This document shows, one piece after another, positions 29,768 through 37,392 of a DNA stretch of 48,774 nt (position 1 is its first letter; the number at the start of each line of letters is the position of its first letter). The position numbers were made by a program, and so were the translations under genes. The notes beneath the pieces were generated by a model. That model searched no databases. It saw only the letters and a list, made by a program, of their open reading frames with translations, and had not been told where the DNA came from. The DNA is from Candidatus Pacearchaeota archaeon (GTDB lineage Archaea > Nanobdellota > Nanobdellia > Pacearchaeales > GW2011-AR1), in contig JAIFVW010000001.1 of the NCBI GenBank assembly GCA_019662115.1, positions 1 through 48,774 on the forward strand, written 5' to 3'.

Positions 29768-31315
29768 ATGAGTGAAAAAGAAGAGAGAATAAGGTCGATA
29801 ACAAAAATGTATTATTCGAACCCTAAAGTTCAGGAAGTGTTGCTTAAATTTTCCAAGGATAGGGAGGTTGTCCCAAGATATTTTGAGGGATTTGGGAAGA
29901 GACCGGATACATTACAGTATCCTTCCGACATTATGGGACTAGTGAATAAGGGCGCAACTTCATTCCACGGATCTGAAGAATTATGGCATGACCCTCTGGC
30001 AATAAATTCCGAGATGAATCAGAATGAGATGAGCCATGCAAGGAAAAGCTGGGACTTGCTGATTGATATTGATTCTCCTTTCCTTGACTGCTCAAGGATT
30101 GCGGCTAAACTAATAATTGCAGCATTGGAGCATCATGGGATAAAGAATTATGGGATTAAGTTCTCGGGAAGCAAGGGATTCCATTTGATAATTGCAGGGA
30201 ATGCATTTCCAAGAGTCCATGAGGAGAAAGAGACAAAGGATATGTTTCCGGAATGGCCGAGGGCAATTTCACAATACCTTATGGACTACATAAGGAAGGA
30301 TTACAATAAGCAGGCTGGGGAAATACTTACTGATTTTGATGCGATTGAAAGAAGGACAAATGTATCAAAGGATGAATTGCTTGAGATCATATGCACGAAA
30401 TCAAGCAAGCCTGCAAAAAAAGGATTCATCATGAAGTTCACATGCAACACATGCGGACTCAATATCACAAGAAGAGATGCAAAAATAACAAAAAGGAAGC
30501 TGAGATGCCTGAACAATAGCTGTGCGGGGGAGCTAGAGTTGCAGGATACAAAGGAATATTATTATGATGAATATGAAAAAGATCCTGATAATGATAAACT
30601 GCCTTTAAGTTCGGATAAGTATCCTGAATATTTTGAGGCTGTAAAGGGAGTGCATGCAGAGAAAGTTGCTGCACTGGATTTAGTTCTAGTTGCTCCAAGG
30701 CATTTATTTAGGACTCCATATTCTCTGCATGAGAAGACCTCACTTGCAAGCGTTGTGCTCACAAAGGAGGAGCTTGAATCCTTTTCCCCAAAAGATGCGA
30801 ATCCAATGCAAATAAAGATAAGGGAATTTGTCCCGGAGCAGGAAGAGGGAGAGGCAAAAAAGCTTTTGCAGGAAGCATTAAAATGGAAACAGTCAAGAGT
30901 TTCACAGGATGAAAAGTATGACAGGAAGAGAGATTATGCAGTACAGAAGTATGACAAGATAGATGTGAAAAATGTAAGCGATGATATGTTCCCAGAGCCG
31001 ATACAGAAACTGCTTAGGGGACTGAAGGATGGGAAAAAAAGAGGGTTGTTCATTCTTATAACCTTCTTGAAGTCATTGAATTTCTCACCTGAAGTCATAC
31101 AGGAAAAAATAAAGACATGGAATGCATTAAATGATCCTCCATTGAAAGAGGGATATGTAAGGAGCCAGATAGACTGGCACATGAAGCAGAAAAAACAGAT
31201 ACTTCCTCCAAACTATGATAACCAGAGCTTCTACAAGGATATAGGCCTGATAGACAAAAGGCCTGATGCAAAGAACCCAATTGTTGAGGTACTTAGAAAG
31301 GCAAGAAGAAGATAG
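29768..31315 (+). CDS. priS: DNA primase, PriS catalytic domain fused to a PriL-like C-terminal domain
   Basis: A 515-aa archaeo-eukaryotic primase making primers for replication. Catalytic part: LLIDIDS (Asp dyad, about residues 97-102), FSGSKGFHLI (132-141), a zinc-binding insert CNTCG...CLNNSC (226-252), and FRTPYSLHEKTSL (314-326). After a charged linker, residues 405-505 resemble the PriL C-terminal domain (FPEPIQKLLRGLKDGKKRGLF, SPEVIQEKIKTWN, PPNYDN, GLIDKR, KNPIVEV). The cysteines that hold the 4Fe-4S cluster in typical PriL are replaced by Pro, Tyr, Ile and another residue. Single-chain PriS-PriL primases are known from Nanoarchaeum. The helical block also resembles PriCT domains of phage primases. 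Confidence 0.9.
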   Translation: MSEKEERIRSITKMYYSNPKVQEVLLKFSKDREVVPRYFEGFGKRPDTLQYPSDIMGLVNKGATSFHGSEELWHDPLAINSEMNQNEMSHARKSWDLLIDIDSPFLDCSRIAAKLIIAALEHHGIKNYGIKFSGSKGFHLIIAGNAFPRVHEEKETKDMFPEWPRAISQYLMDYIRKDYNKQAGEILTDFDAIERRTNVSKDELLEIICTKSSKPAKKGFIMKFTCNTCGLNITRRDAKITKRKLRCLNNSCAGELELQDTKEYYYDEYEKDPDNDKLPLSSDKYPEYFEAVKGVHAEKVAALDLVLVAPRHLFRTPYSLHEKTSLASVVLTKEELESFSPKDANPMQIKIREFVPEQEEGEAKKLLQEALKWKQSRVSQDEKYDRKRDYAVQKYDKIDVKNVSDDMFPEPIQKLLRGLKDGKKRGLFILITFLKSLNFSPEVIQEKIKTWNALNDPPLKEGYVRSQIDWHMKQKKQILPPNYDNQSFYKDIGLIDKRPDAKNPIVEVLRKARRR

Positions 31316-31324
31316 ATTAAGAAC

Positions 31325-31334
31325 ATTTTTAAAC
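31325..31334 (+). promoter_or_regulatory. TATA box of the 31355 surface-protein gene
   Basis: ATTTTTAAAC, centred 25 nt before the ATG at 31355. Confidence 0.6.
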
Positions 31335-31354
31335 AAAATATACCTGGAAGTGAG

Positions 31355-33190
31355 ATGAAAAAAGGAATGTTGTTCGCGTGCATCTTTTTATTGCTCGCCT
31401 TGGTGGGTGCGGCTAATAATTCCATAAATGATTCTGGAGTCAACAGGACAATTTCCACTACAACTACGGTAATAGGAACAACTGCCGGAGTTGACAAAGC
31501 ATACCAATGCCTGGAGAACCAGATAAAAAATAAGACAAGCTTTTCGTTGCAGGAGGCAGTGTTTGGAACTCTTGCATTAGGAGCAAGAAGCTCTCTTACA
31601 AGCACAATAGACAATGCCGCTGGGAGCTCATGCTGGCCAAAGGGAGCATGCACGCTAAAAGATACAGCGCAGGTTGCCCTTGCATATGCTAGGATTGGAA
31701 AAAATACCCAAGGAATTGAAGACTGGATACTTTCAAAGAATGGGACTCCAAATGATTTGATATGGTATGTTGAAATCGACAGCGCAAATCATGAGCCTTC
31801 ATCATGCACGATAGGTTATAGGGGAAGCAGCTCGACAATAAACATAGGAAATGACATGAAGCTCTCAGGAAATGCTGGAAGCTGCCTTTCTATTTCACCT
31901 TCTGGATACTGGCTAAAGGTACAGCAAAGCTGTCAAAATGTGCAGTTTGATATTTCTTGCGACAAGGAATTCGTAAGCACATTATTATACCAAAAATCAA
32001 ATGGAGGAACTGTTTATGTCGCTCCCGTGACTCATTCCGGAGCTAGCTTGGGTACAACATCTGAGAAAGTGGATGCCCAATGCCTTAAGACTGGAAGCAA
32101 TTGCGATTATGAGGGAACATTGTGGGCTGCAATAGCTTTGCAGAGGACTGGAAATGACCCTTCTGCATATGTGCCTTATCTTGTTGCACTTGCTCCTGAT
32201 AACACAAGATATTTCCCAAGCGCATTCATCTACATGATTACTGGAGGGAATGATTATTATTCTGATATAACTCAGAGTGAGAAGCAAGGAAAATATTGGG
32301 AGATGACTGCAACTCCTTACAACAGATTTTATGATACAAGCCTAGGCTTGCTTGCACTGCAGGGAACATCTGCAGGAGAGGCAGAGAGCGCCAAGAATTA
32401 TCTTCTAAGCATACAGACTCCTCAGGGATGCTGGAACAATAATAACGTAAGGGACACTGCATTCATATTATATTCTGGATGGGGAAAAGCAGTAAGCAGC
32501 ACTGGAGGAACTGGAACAACCCCATTATGCCAGTCAGCAGGATATTCATGTGAGGGAAGATTTGAATGCCTTGATGGAGGAGGAACAGTTCTGGAGTCAT
32601 ATCAATGCCTTGATTCTAGAGTATGCTGTTCTGTCGCAGTAAGACAGCAGACTTGCTCTGCCAAGCAGGGAATAATTTGTAGCAATTCACAAAGATGCGT
32701 CGGAAGCTCGCAGGAGGCATCTGATGGAAGCTGCTGCCTTGGATCATGCGTTGAAACACAACAGCAGGAGGACCAATGCACAACTTCTGGAGGATCATGC
32801 AGTCTATCTTGCGGAACAAATGAGGAAGAGTCAGGAGTGTCTTGTTCTGACTCAAGCAAAGTATGCTGTGTTGCAAAAACAACTACCGCAAGCAGTGGAT
32901 CTAGCTTGTGGATATACATACTAGTAATATTGATAATAGTTGTCGCTCTTGGAATAATATTCAGGAATAAGATAAGGATTGCATTATTCAAGGCAAGAGG
33001 AAGAGGAGGCAGTTCTGCATACACAAGGCCAACACCTCCTTCAGCTCCGGGGACAATCGGAGGATTCAGGCCAATGAGACCAGCAGGGTTTGCCCCAATA
33101 AGACAGCCCTCTCCTGTAAGAAGAGCACCACCTCAAAGAGACAGGGAAATGGATGAGACTCTTAAGAAATTAAAAGAAATGAGCGAATGA
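31355..33190 (+). CDS. Secreted, membrane-anchored protein with alpha/alpha-toroid repeats and Cys-rich modules
   Basis: A 611-aa surface protein. Order: signal peptide (1-20); Thr-rich linker; helical repeats resembling the alpha/alpha toroid of prenyltransferases and terpene cyclases (SLQEAVFGTLALGAR, CTLKDTAQVALAYARIG, EGTLWAAIALQRTG, YDTSLGLLALQ, GCWNNNNVRDTAFILYSGWG); three Cys-rich modules at about 391-426, 433-466 and 475-506; a membrane segment at 518-535; and a basic, Pro/Arg-rich cytoplasmic tail ending in a helix (ETLKKLKEMSE). The second Cys module is shared with the 33837 gene. No enzymatic residues can be assigned; ligand binding or thioester-type use is speculation. It starts at a leaderless-spaced ATG. 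Confidence 0.8.
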   Translation: MKKGMLFACIFLLLALVGAANNSINDSGVNRTISTTTTVIGTTAGVDKAYQCLENQIKNKTSFSLQEAVFGTLALGARSSLTSTIDNAAGSSCWPKGACTLKDTAQVALAYARIGKNTQGIEDWILSKNGTPNDLIWYVEIDSANHEPSSCTIGYRGSSSTINIGNDMKLSGNAGSCLSISPSGYWLKVQQSCQNVQFDISCDKEFVSTLLYQKSNGGTVYVAPVTHSGASLGTTSEKVDAQCLKTGSNCDYEGTLWAAIALQRTGNDPSAYVPYLVALAPDNTRYFPSAFIYMITGGNDYYSDITQSEKQGKYWEMTATPYNRFYDTSLGLLALQGTSAGEAESAKNYLLSIQTPQGCWNNNNVRDTAFILYSGWGKAVSSTGGTGTTPLCQSAGYSCEGRFECLDGGGTVLESYQCLDSRVCCSVAVRQQTCSAKQGIICSNSQRCVGSSQEASDGSCCLGSCVETQQQEDQCTTSGGSCSLSCGTNEEESGVSCSDSSKVCCVAKTTTASSGSSLWIYILVILIIVVALGIIFRNKIRIALFKARGRGGSSAYTRPTPPSAPGTIGGFRPMRPAGFAPIRQPSPVRRAPPQRDREMDETLKKLKEMSE

Positions 33191-33489
33191 AGTATCAATT
33201 TGATCTAGACATACAGCAGGGATTTCATAAGGGAGAAAAAATACAGGTCTTTGCAAACGGAAAGAAAATATTTGATGATAAGCTTGGGAATCCATCAAAG
33301 GACTTTACAAAGCATATAGGGAAAATAGAGGTAGAAAAAAACTATGTTAAAATTGAAGTTAATGCTGTAGACAGGAAAATGAAGAGATTGTTTGAGGTCA
33401 ATGTTGCTGAATTTCCTTACATAGGCATTGGCTTTGATGCAGACATGATTTACCTAAGGCAGCAGAAAAAGACATTCATATACGAATGA
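33187..33489 (+). CDS. Small unknown protein coupled to the surface protein gene
   Basis: A 100-aa soluble, Lys-rich, beta-looking protein (KYQFDLDIQQGFHKGEKIQVFANGKKIFDDKLG, YVKIEVNAVDRKMKRLFEVNV). No family recognised. Its start overlaps the stop of the 611-aa surface protein (ATGA), so it is translationally coupled and may work on the cytoplasmic tail or in the same process. It ends next to a convergent small membrane protein gene. Confidence 0.65.
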   Translation: MKYQFDLDIQQGFHKGEKIQVFANGKKIFDDKLGNPSKDFTKHIGKIEVEKNYVKIEVNAVDRKMKRLFEVNVAEFPYIGIGFDADMIYLRQQKKTFIYE

Positions 33490-33765
33490 TTATTTTTTCT
33501 TTTTCCTGTCAAGAGCCGAAAGTTTTTCATTTATTTGCTCCACATTCTTCTCTATGAGAGAAAGATTCCTTGAATCTCTGAGCCTCATAATTTTTGTGAT
33601 TATCAGGATTATAAAATAGACTGCAACTATCAGCAGAAGTATCTTGGCAACTCCAAAAAGAGAATATAGCTTGTTCATTGCCTCAGAGGGTATTGACTGC
33701 CAGAATCCTGCTGCAAGCTGAGAGCCATTCACTAGAGTCCCTATATCAGGTATTGTTTCTGCCAT
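33490..33765 (-). CDS. Small single-span membrane protein
   Basis: A 91-aa protein with one strong membrane segment (FGVAKILLLIVAVYFIILIITKIM, about residues 37-60), a short polar N-terminus and a C-terminal cytoplasmic helix ending in RKKKK (EKNVEQINEKLSALD looks like coiled coil). No family. TATA-like element at 33786-33795 gives leaderless spacing for the ATG at 33765. Single gene between two convergent/divergent surface-protein genes. Confidence 0.62.
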   Translation of the reverse strand: MAETIPDIGTLVNGSQLAAGFWQSIPSEAMNKLYSLFGVAKILLLIVAVYFIILIITKIMRLRDSRNLSLIEKNVEQINEKLSALDRKKKK

Positions 33766-33785
33766 TCCTTTGATAACAAATTGGG

Positions 33786-33795
33786 CTTTTTATTC
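33786..33795 (-). promoter_or_regulatory. TATA box of the 33490-33765 gene
   Basis: GAATAAAAAG on the minus strand, centred about 25 nt before the ATG at 33765. Confidence 0.45.
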
Positions 33796-33806
33796 TTTTA
33801 CACTAT

Positions 33807-33816
33807 ATTTATATAA
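33807..33816 (+). promoter_or_regulatory. TATA box of the 33837 gene
   Basis: ATTTATATAA, centred 25 nt before the ATG at 33837. Confidence 0.6.
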
Positions 33817-33836
33817 TTGCAGAAATACATGAAACA

Positions 33837-35045
33837 ATGAAAAAGATACTTTTTGTATTGCTTATTCTTCTTATTCCTGGATGTTTTGCGCTGACTTTCG
33901 ACATGAAGGAAAACTATGCCCCTGCAGAGACTCTTGTTGTAAAGATTTCAGGAAATATTGTAGAGCCAATAAATAAGGATCAGGTAATATTCAGGAGAGG
34001 CCATGTTGCAATAGCACCTGAATATGACATTGCAAGGATAGGAGAGGATTATTTTGTATGGGCGGTCGCACCCTCAAATGCAGGAAATTATACACTTGTT
34101 CTTAAAGATGTGATAGCTACAGAGGCAGGAAATGCAATAAAGAAGGATTGGGAGAGCAATTTCTCTGTTTCGGGAAACATAATTGATTATTCGGTTAACC
34201 CTGGATTCATAAATACCAAAACGGACTTCAGCATAAGAGTCGTTCTTAATGAGGACAGGGATAAGGAGGTTCCAATCAATTTCCCTGGAGATGGAACTGT
34301 AATATTGCATCCTGGAGAGAATATATTAAAATTCTCTATAAGCGATGTAAAGGGAGAGATTTATACAAACCTTAAGATTGGGAATTATGATCTTCCGGCA
34401 CATATAATAGGAAAACCTACCAGGCCATTGTCTCCTCCTCTTCTAGATGTAAGGCCTGCTTTCATAGAGAGTGTAATCTATGTATCAAAACTTCCAGTCT
34501 ATCCTGTTGAAATAATAAACCTTGGAGAGTCTGAAACCCCATTCTCAGTCTCATACGATACCGACTTATTTTTAGTGTCTCCGGTGCAAGTTGAAAGCCT
34601 TAAGGGCGGAGAGAGACTTGTCATGAATGTGACACTTAAGAAGACAGGCTCTGAGGCATTACAGAGGAATATAACTGTAAACTATGGAAACTATTCTGTT
34701 GTCCTTCCATTCAACTTAAGATTCACGTCAAATGCAAGCGAGGCAAGCACTATCTCCTACAATACGACAAGAAACTATTCTCTTTTAAGATGCTCGGAGA
34801 TCCCTGGGGGAAGGATTTGCACTAATGTGCAGACATGCTCTGGAACCTCTCAAAACAGCATTGATGGAAGCTGCTGCCTATCTCAATGCATAGAAGAGAC
34901 GACAAGCAGGGCTTGGATAGGATATAGCATTGGGGGAATCCTTATCTTAGTTCTTATATTCATATTCTTAAAATACAGGAAAGTTAAGGCTCCAAATACT
35001 TTCCGTGATAGAGTTTTAGCTGCAGACAGAAAGTTCTCGAGTTAA
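33837..35045 (+). CDS. Secreted, membrane-anchored beta-rich protein with a Cys-rich module
   Basis: A 402-aa exported protein. It has a signal peptide (1-19), about 280 residues of beta-sandwich-like segments with several NxS/T sites (NYTLVL, NITVNYGNYSVVL), a Cys-rich module at 319-351 that ends in SIDGSCCLSQC, a membrane segment at about 360-378 and a short basic tail. The Cys module matches one in the 611-aa protein two genes upstream. The layout resembles a cell-surface receptor or adhesion stalk; function unknown. It ends four bases inside a convergent gene. Confidence 0.75.
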   Translation: MKKILFVLLILLIPGCFALTFDMKENYAPAETLVVKISGNIVEPINKDQVIFRRGHVAIAPEYDIARIGEDYFVWAVAPSNAGNYTLVLKDVIATEAGNAIKKDWESNFSVSGNIIDYSVNPGFINTKTDFSIRVVLNEDRDKEVPINFPGDGTVILHPGENILKFSISDVKGEIYTNLKIGNYDLPAHIIGKPTRPLSPPLLDVRPAFIESVIYVSKLPVYPVEIINLGESETPFSVSYDTDLFLVSPVQVESLKGGERLVMNVTLKKTGSEALQRNITVNYGNYSVVLPFNLRFTSNASEASTISYNTTRNYSLLRCSEIPGGRICTNVQTCSGTSQNSIDGSCCLSQCIEETTSRAWIGYSIGGILILVLIFIFLKYRKVKAPNTFRDRVLAADRKFSS

Positions 35046-35524
35046 CTCTTCTTCTTGGCTTTCTTTTTAGGCTTCTTAGTCGGCGGGAGGGAAATTAGTT
35101 TATTTAGAAGATCAGGAGCTAGTTCCTGCAATTTTTGCGAGAAGAATTCCTTTTCCATCACCGCGTTCTTAGTTATTGCATCATAGTCATGCAGCCTTTG
35201 GACAAGCCTGTGCCCAAGCTCATTAAGTTCGCTGTTCTTGAGGACAAGATTTTCTGGGGAGATGACTTCTATATGAGATGGAAGGTATGCAAATATAATT
35301 CCGAAGTAATTCATTAAAGATTCAAGCTCAAGAGTCACCTCTGCAAAGGCCGTGAAAAGATCCTTGGAATCTTTTACCGGAATAGGATTGTGATAGATTT
35401 TTTCGATAAGCTTTATGCCTTTTTCAGCAGCCATTTTCATCACAAGAGTGTTCAGGGTTTCCTTGACGTGGTCGGCTGGCCTTCCCATGATTTCAATGAT
35501 GAGTCTTACATTAAGCTTTTCCAT
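35042..35524 (-). CDS. Unknown soluble protein with Lys-rich tail
   Basis: A 160-aa protein: RLIIEIMGRPADHVKETLNTLVMKMAAEKGI at the N-terminus, an acidic helical middle (FAEVTLELESLMNYFGIIFAYLPSHIEVISPENLVL) and a C-terminal KKPKKKAKKKS tail. I recall similar proteins in DPANN genomes but cannot name a family. The basic tail suggests nucleic-acid or ribosome contact, which is inference. TATA box at 35544-35553, leaderless spacing. It overlaps the convergent surface-protein gene by four bases. Confidence 0.65.
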   Translation of the reverse strand: MEKLNVRLIIEIMGRPADHVKETLNTLVMKMAAEKGIKLIEKIYHNPIPVKDSKDLFTAFAEVTLELESLMNYFGIIFAYLPSHIEVISPENLVLKNSELNELGHRLVQRLHDYDAITKNAVMEKEFFSQKLQELAPDLLNKLISLPPTKKPKKKAKKKS

Positions 35525-35543
35525 ATTCCAGCATGGAATGGGT

Positions 35544-35553
35544 GTTTTTAAAT
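35544..35553 (-). promoter_or_regulatory. TATA box of the 35042-35524 gene
   Basis: ATTTAAAAAC on the minus strand, centred 25 nt before the ATG at 35524, in the gap after the 35558 gene. Confidence 0.55.
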
Positions 35554-35557
35554 TTCA

Positions 35558-36154
35558 CTAGAGCTTCTTGAGAGCAAGAAATACTATAAGTGCGATAGCT
35601 ATAGACGCGAAGCCCACAATAATTATCTTTTCCTTTTGGCCTTCTTTTGTAACTATATCTGATGGCTTGTTAAGAGTGATTTTTTCATTAGTGTAGTTTT
35701 CCCGGATTTCCTGTGTGTCTAGAGAGGAGTTTCCAGGCTGAAAGACAGTTGCATTTTTAATTGGATCTTCATCATTTATTTTTATCGAAGGCCTTGAGAT
35801 AGCGATGATGATAGGATAGCAGACTTCCGAATATGAGGTCTTTCCTGATCTCCTTAGCCTTGCACATAGGTTTGCGCTTCCGGAATAGTTTGTCCTTATT
35901 GTGAATTCCTTCGTTTCTGGATAGGCTCCTATGATATAATGGAATGGGGCCTGCCATTTTTCATCATATATCTCGGAAACAGTAACTCCGCCGTCCTCGA
36001 TAAAGATCTTAACATCATGAGTATCAAGATCGTCGGACTCTATCTTTATCTTGGAATCATCATGCTGGTAGATAGTGCTGTAGTTGAGAGTGTAATTGAT
36101 TGCTGAAGCTATTGGGATCAATAAAATAAGCAGACTAATAGCCATATATTTCAT
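35558..36154 (-). CDS. Exported protein with C-terminal membrane anchor
   Basis: A 198-aa protein with a signal peptide (MAISLLILLIPIASA), about 150 external residues of beta character with NYT/NYS sites, and a C-terminal segment (IIIVGFASIAIALIVFLALKKL). The two Cys in NLCARLRRSGKTSYSEVCY probably form a disulfide. No family recognised. Its start overlaps the end of the nuclease gene by 20 bases, so it is the last gene of a three-gene operon with the nuclease and the ProX-like deacylase. Confidence 0.68.
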   Translation of the reverse strand: MKYMAISLLILLIPIASAINYTLNYSTIYQHDDSKIKIESDDLDTHDVKIFIEDGGVTVSEIYDEKWQAPFHYIIGAYPETKEFTIRTNYSGSANLCARLRRSGKTSYSEVCYPIIIAISRPSIKINDEDPIKNATVFQPGNSSLDTQEIRENYTNEKITLNKPSDIVTKEGQKEKIIIVGFASIAIALIVFLALKKL

Positions 36155-36872
36155 GGTGCACTAGATTCCCCTCACTATCGAAGAGGTAAAGACTGTCTCT
36201 ATCATTGTTCCATATGGGAGTTGGACTCTTGATAAAGATATCGGTAGCGTTGTTTCTTCCATATCCTGAATGGATTTTTAGAGTGGTTAGGTTTATGCCT
36301 GGGAATTTATAATATTTCCTGCTTTCATCCTTTATTCTCCAGGATTCTATATTAAGAGAGGGACATGAATTTGAAAGTGTGACTATCTCTGACTTTTCAT
36401 CTATATTAGTTATTATGCATTCTGCGTATTGAGATTTCTTCCACATTCCTCTTGATTCTTTTATTGCAATCTCCTCGGCTGTAGAAAATAAATTCAGCTC
36501 AGAGTCATCAACTAGAAATTTATTTGCAAATCCATCCCTTACTATTTCAAGATTTATATAATCAGGAGAGTATACTCTCGCAAGATTTCTCCGGTATTTA
36601 TCGTTGCCAGTTATCTCTATCTCAAGAGTTTGATTTACAAATTGCTGCATAAAATCCTTTGAGAGCGATGAATAAAGCTCATTTTTCTCTGGAGTGTTTA
36701 TGTTAAGAAGACGGATGATCCTTCCATCTTCGAGCTCTAATGTATCACCATCAATAATCCTTTCTATTTTTACAGATTCACGCTTTTGAGGTCTTGAGGA
36801 AAGAAAATAAGAATTCATTGCAATGAGAATAGTAATCAATATGGCAATTACTATTGCATAATCTTTTTTCAT
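36135..36872 (-). CDS. Membrane-anchored thermonuclease (SNase) with lamin-tail domain
   Basis: A 245-aa protein with an N-terminal signal anchor (AIVIAILITILIAMNSYFL), an SNase domain (about 33-145) and a lamin-tail-like domain (about 150-245). SNase residues are intact: RIIDGDTLEL, the Arg and Glu in IIRLLNINTPEKNE, and Arg in DKYRRNLARVY. The second domain shows TLSNSCPSLNIESWRIKD, YKFPGINL and PTPIWNNDRDSLYLFDSEGNLV, typical of LTD. Predicted to degrade extracellular nucleic acid, or to act in DNA uptake; this is inference. Start overlaps the upstream gene stop (ATGA). Confidence 0.88.
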   Translation of the reverse strand: MKKDYAIVIAILITILIAMNSYFLSSRPQKRESVKIERIIDGDTLELEDGRIIRLLNINTPEKNELYSSLSKDFMQQFVNQTLEIEITGNDKYRRNLARVYSPDYINLEIVRDGFANKFLVDDSELNLFSTAEEIAIKESRGMWKKSQYAECIITNIDEKSEIVTLSNSCPSLNIESWRIKDESRKYYKFPGINLTTLKIHSGYGRNNATDIFIKSPTPIWNNDRDSLYLFDSEGNLVHHEIYGY

Positions 36873-37342
36873 AGAGGGAGAATTATTTTCTTTATATTAA
36901 AGGAATTGTAGAGCTTCTCCAGCTCTTCATGCGAGAATATTATTGTCTCTGTGTTTATGTTAGGATGGAAGCCTACAGACTTTGCATCCCACAACTCCTT
37001 GTCAAGTATAAGAGTTGTTTTCTTTGCATAAATAAGTGAAAGAAATGAAACGCTTCCAGGTTTTACCCTTAGTTCCTGATAGAGTTCTTCTGGAGATGCG
37101 AATGCAAGGCTTTTGATATTAAGCTGTTCCTTTAGAGGCCTTACATCCAGCCTTTTTTCCGCATTCATGCATACAAGATAAAATTTATTGTACTCATCCT
37201 TAAGGAAAAGATTTTTAGTGTGAAATCCGGGGATATTTAGCTTGATCTTGTTTGCTTCCTTTACAGTAAAGACTGCAGGATGCTCGTACTCCTTGTATGA
37301 GACTTTAAATTTTTCAAGATATTTCTTCAATTCAGTGTCCAT
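36869..37342 (-). CDS. ProX/YbaK-type aminoacyl-tRNA deacylase
   Basis: A 157-aa member of the YbaK/ProX trans-editing family that hydrolyses mischarged tRNA(Pro) or related tRNAs. Conserved strings: EHPAVFTVKEANKIKLNIPGFHTKNLFLKDEYNKFYLVCM, LRVKPGSVSFLSL and GFHPNINTETIIFSHEEL. It most resembles the ProXp-ala/PrdX group. The ATG at 37342 lies about 25 nt from the symmetric TATA box shared with trxB. It heads an operon with the SNase and an exported protein, an odd combination. Confidence 0.88.
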   Translation of the reverse strand: MDTELKKYLEKFKVSYKEYEHPAVFTVKEANKIKLNIPGFHTKNLFLKDEYNKFYLVCMNAEKRLDVRPLKEQLNIKSLAFASPEELYQELRVKPGSVSFLSLIYAKKTTLILDKELWDAKSVGFHPNINTETIIFSHEELEKLYNSFNIKKIILPL

Positions 37343-37364
37343 CGAGCAATAAGCATAGAATGAT

Positions 37365-37372
37365 TTATATAA
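37365..37372. promoter_or_regulatory. Shared bidirectional TATA box (ProX operon / trxB)
   Basis: TTATATAA is a perfect palindrome in the 50-base gap between the divergent genes. Its centre is about 26 nt from the ATG at 37342 and about 25 nt from the ATG at 37393. No second TATA-like element is present, so both leaderless transcripts seem to use the same box in opposite orientations. Confidence 0.6.
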
Positions 37373-37392
37373 CTATCAACTGTATTGGCAGA

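Noticed and set aside
31231-31653. 140-aa minus-strand ORF over the primase end and surface-protein start
   Set aside because: It is antisense to two well-supported genes and covers a promoter.
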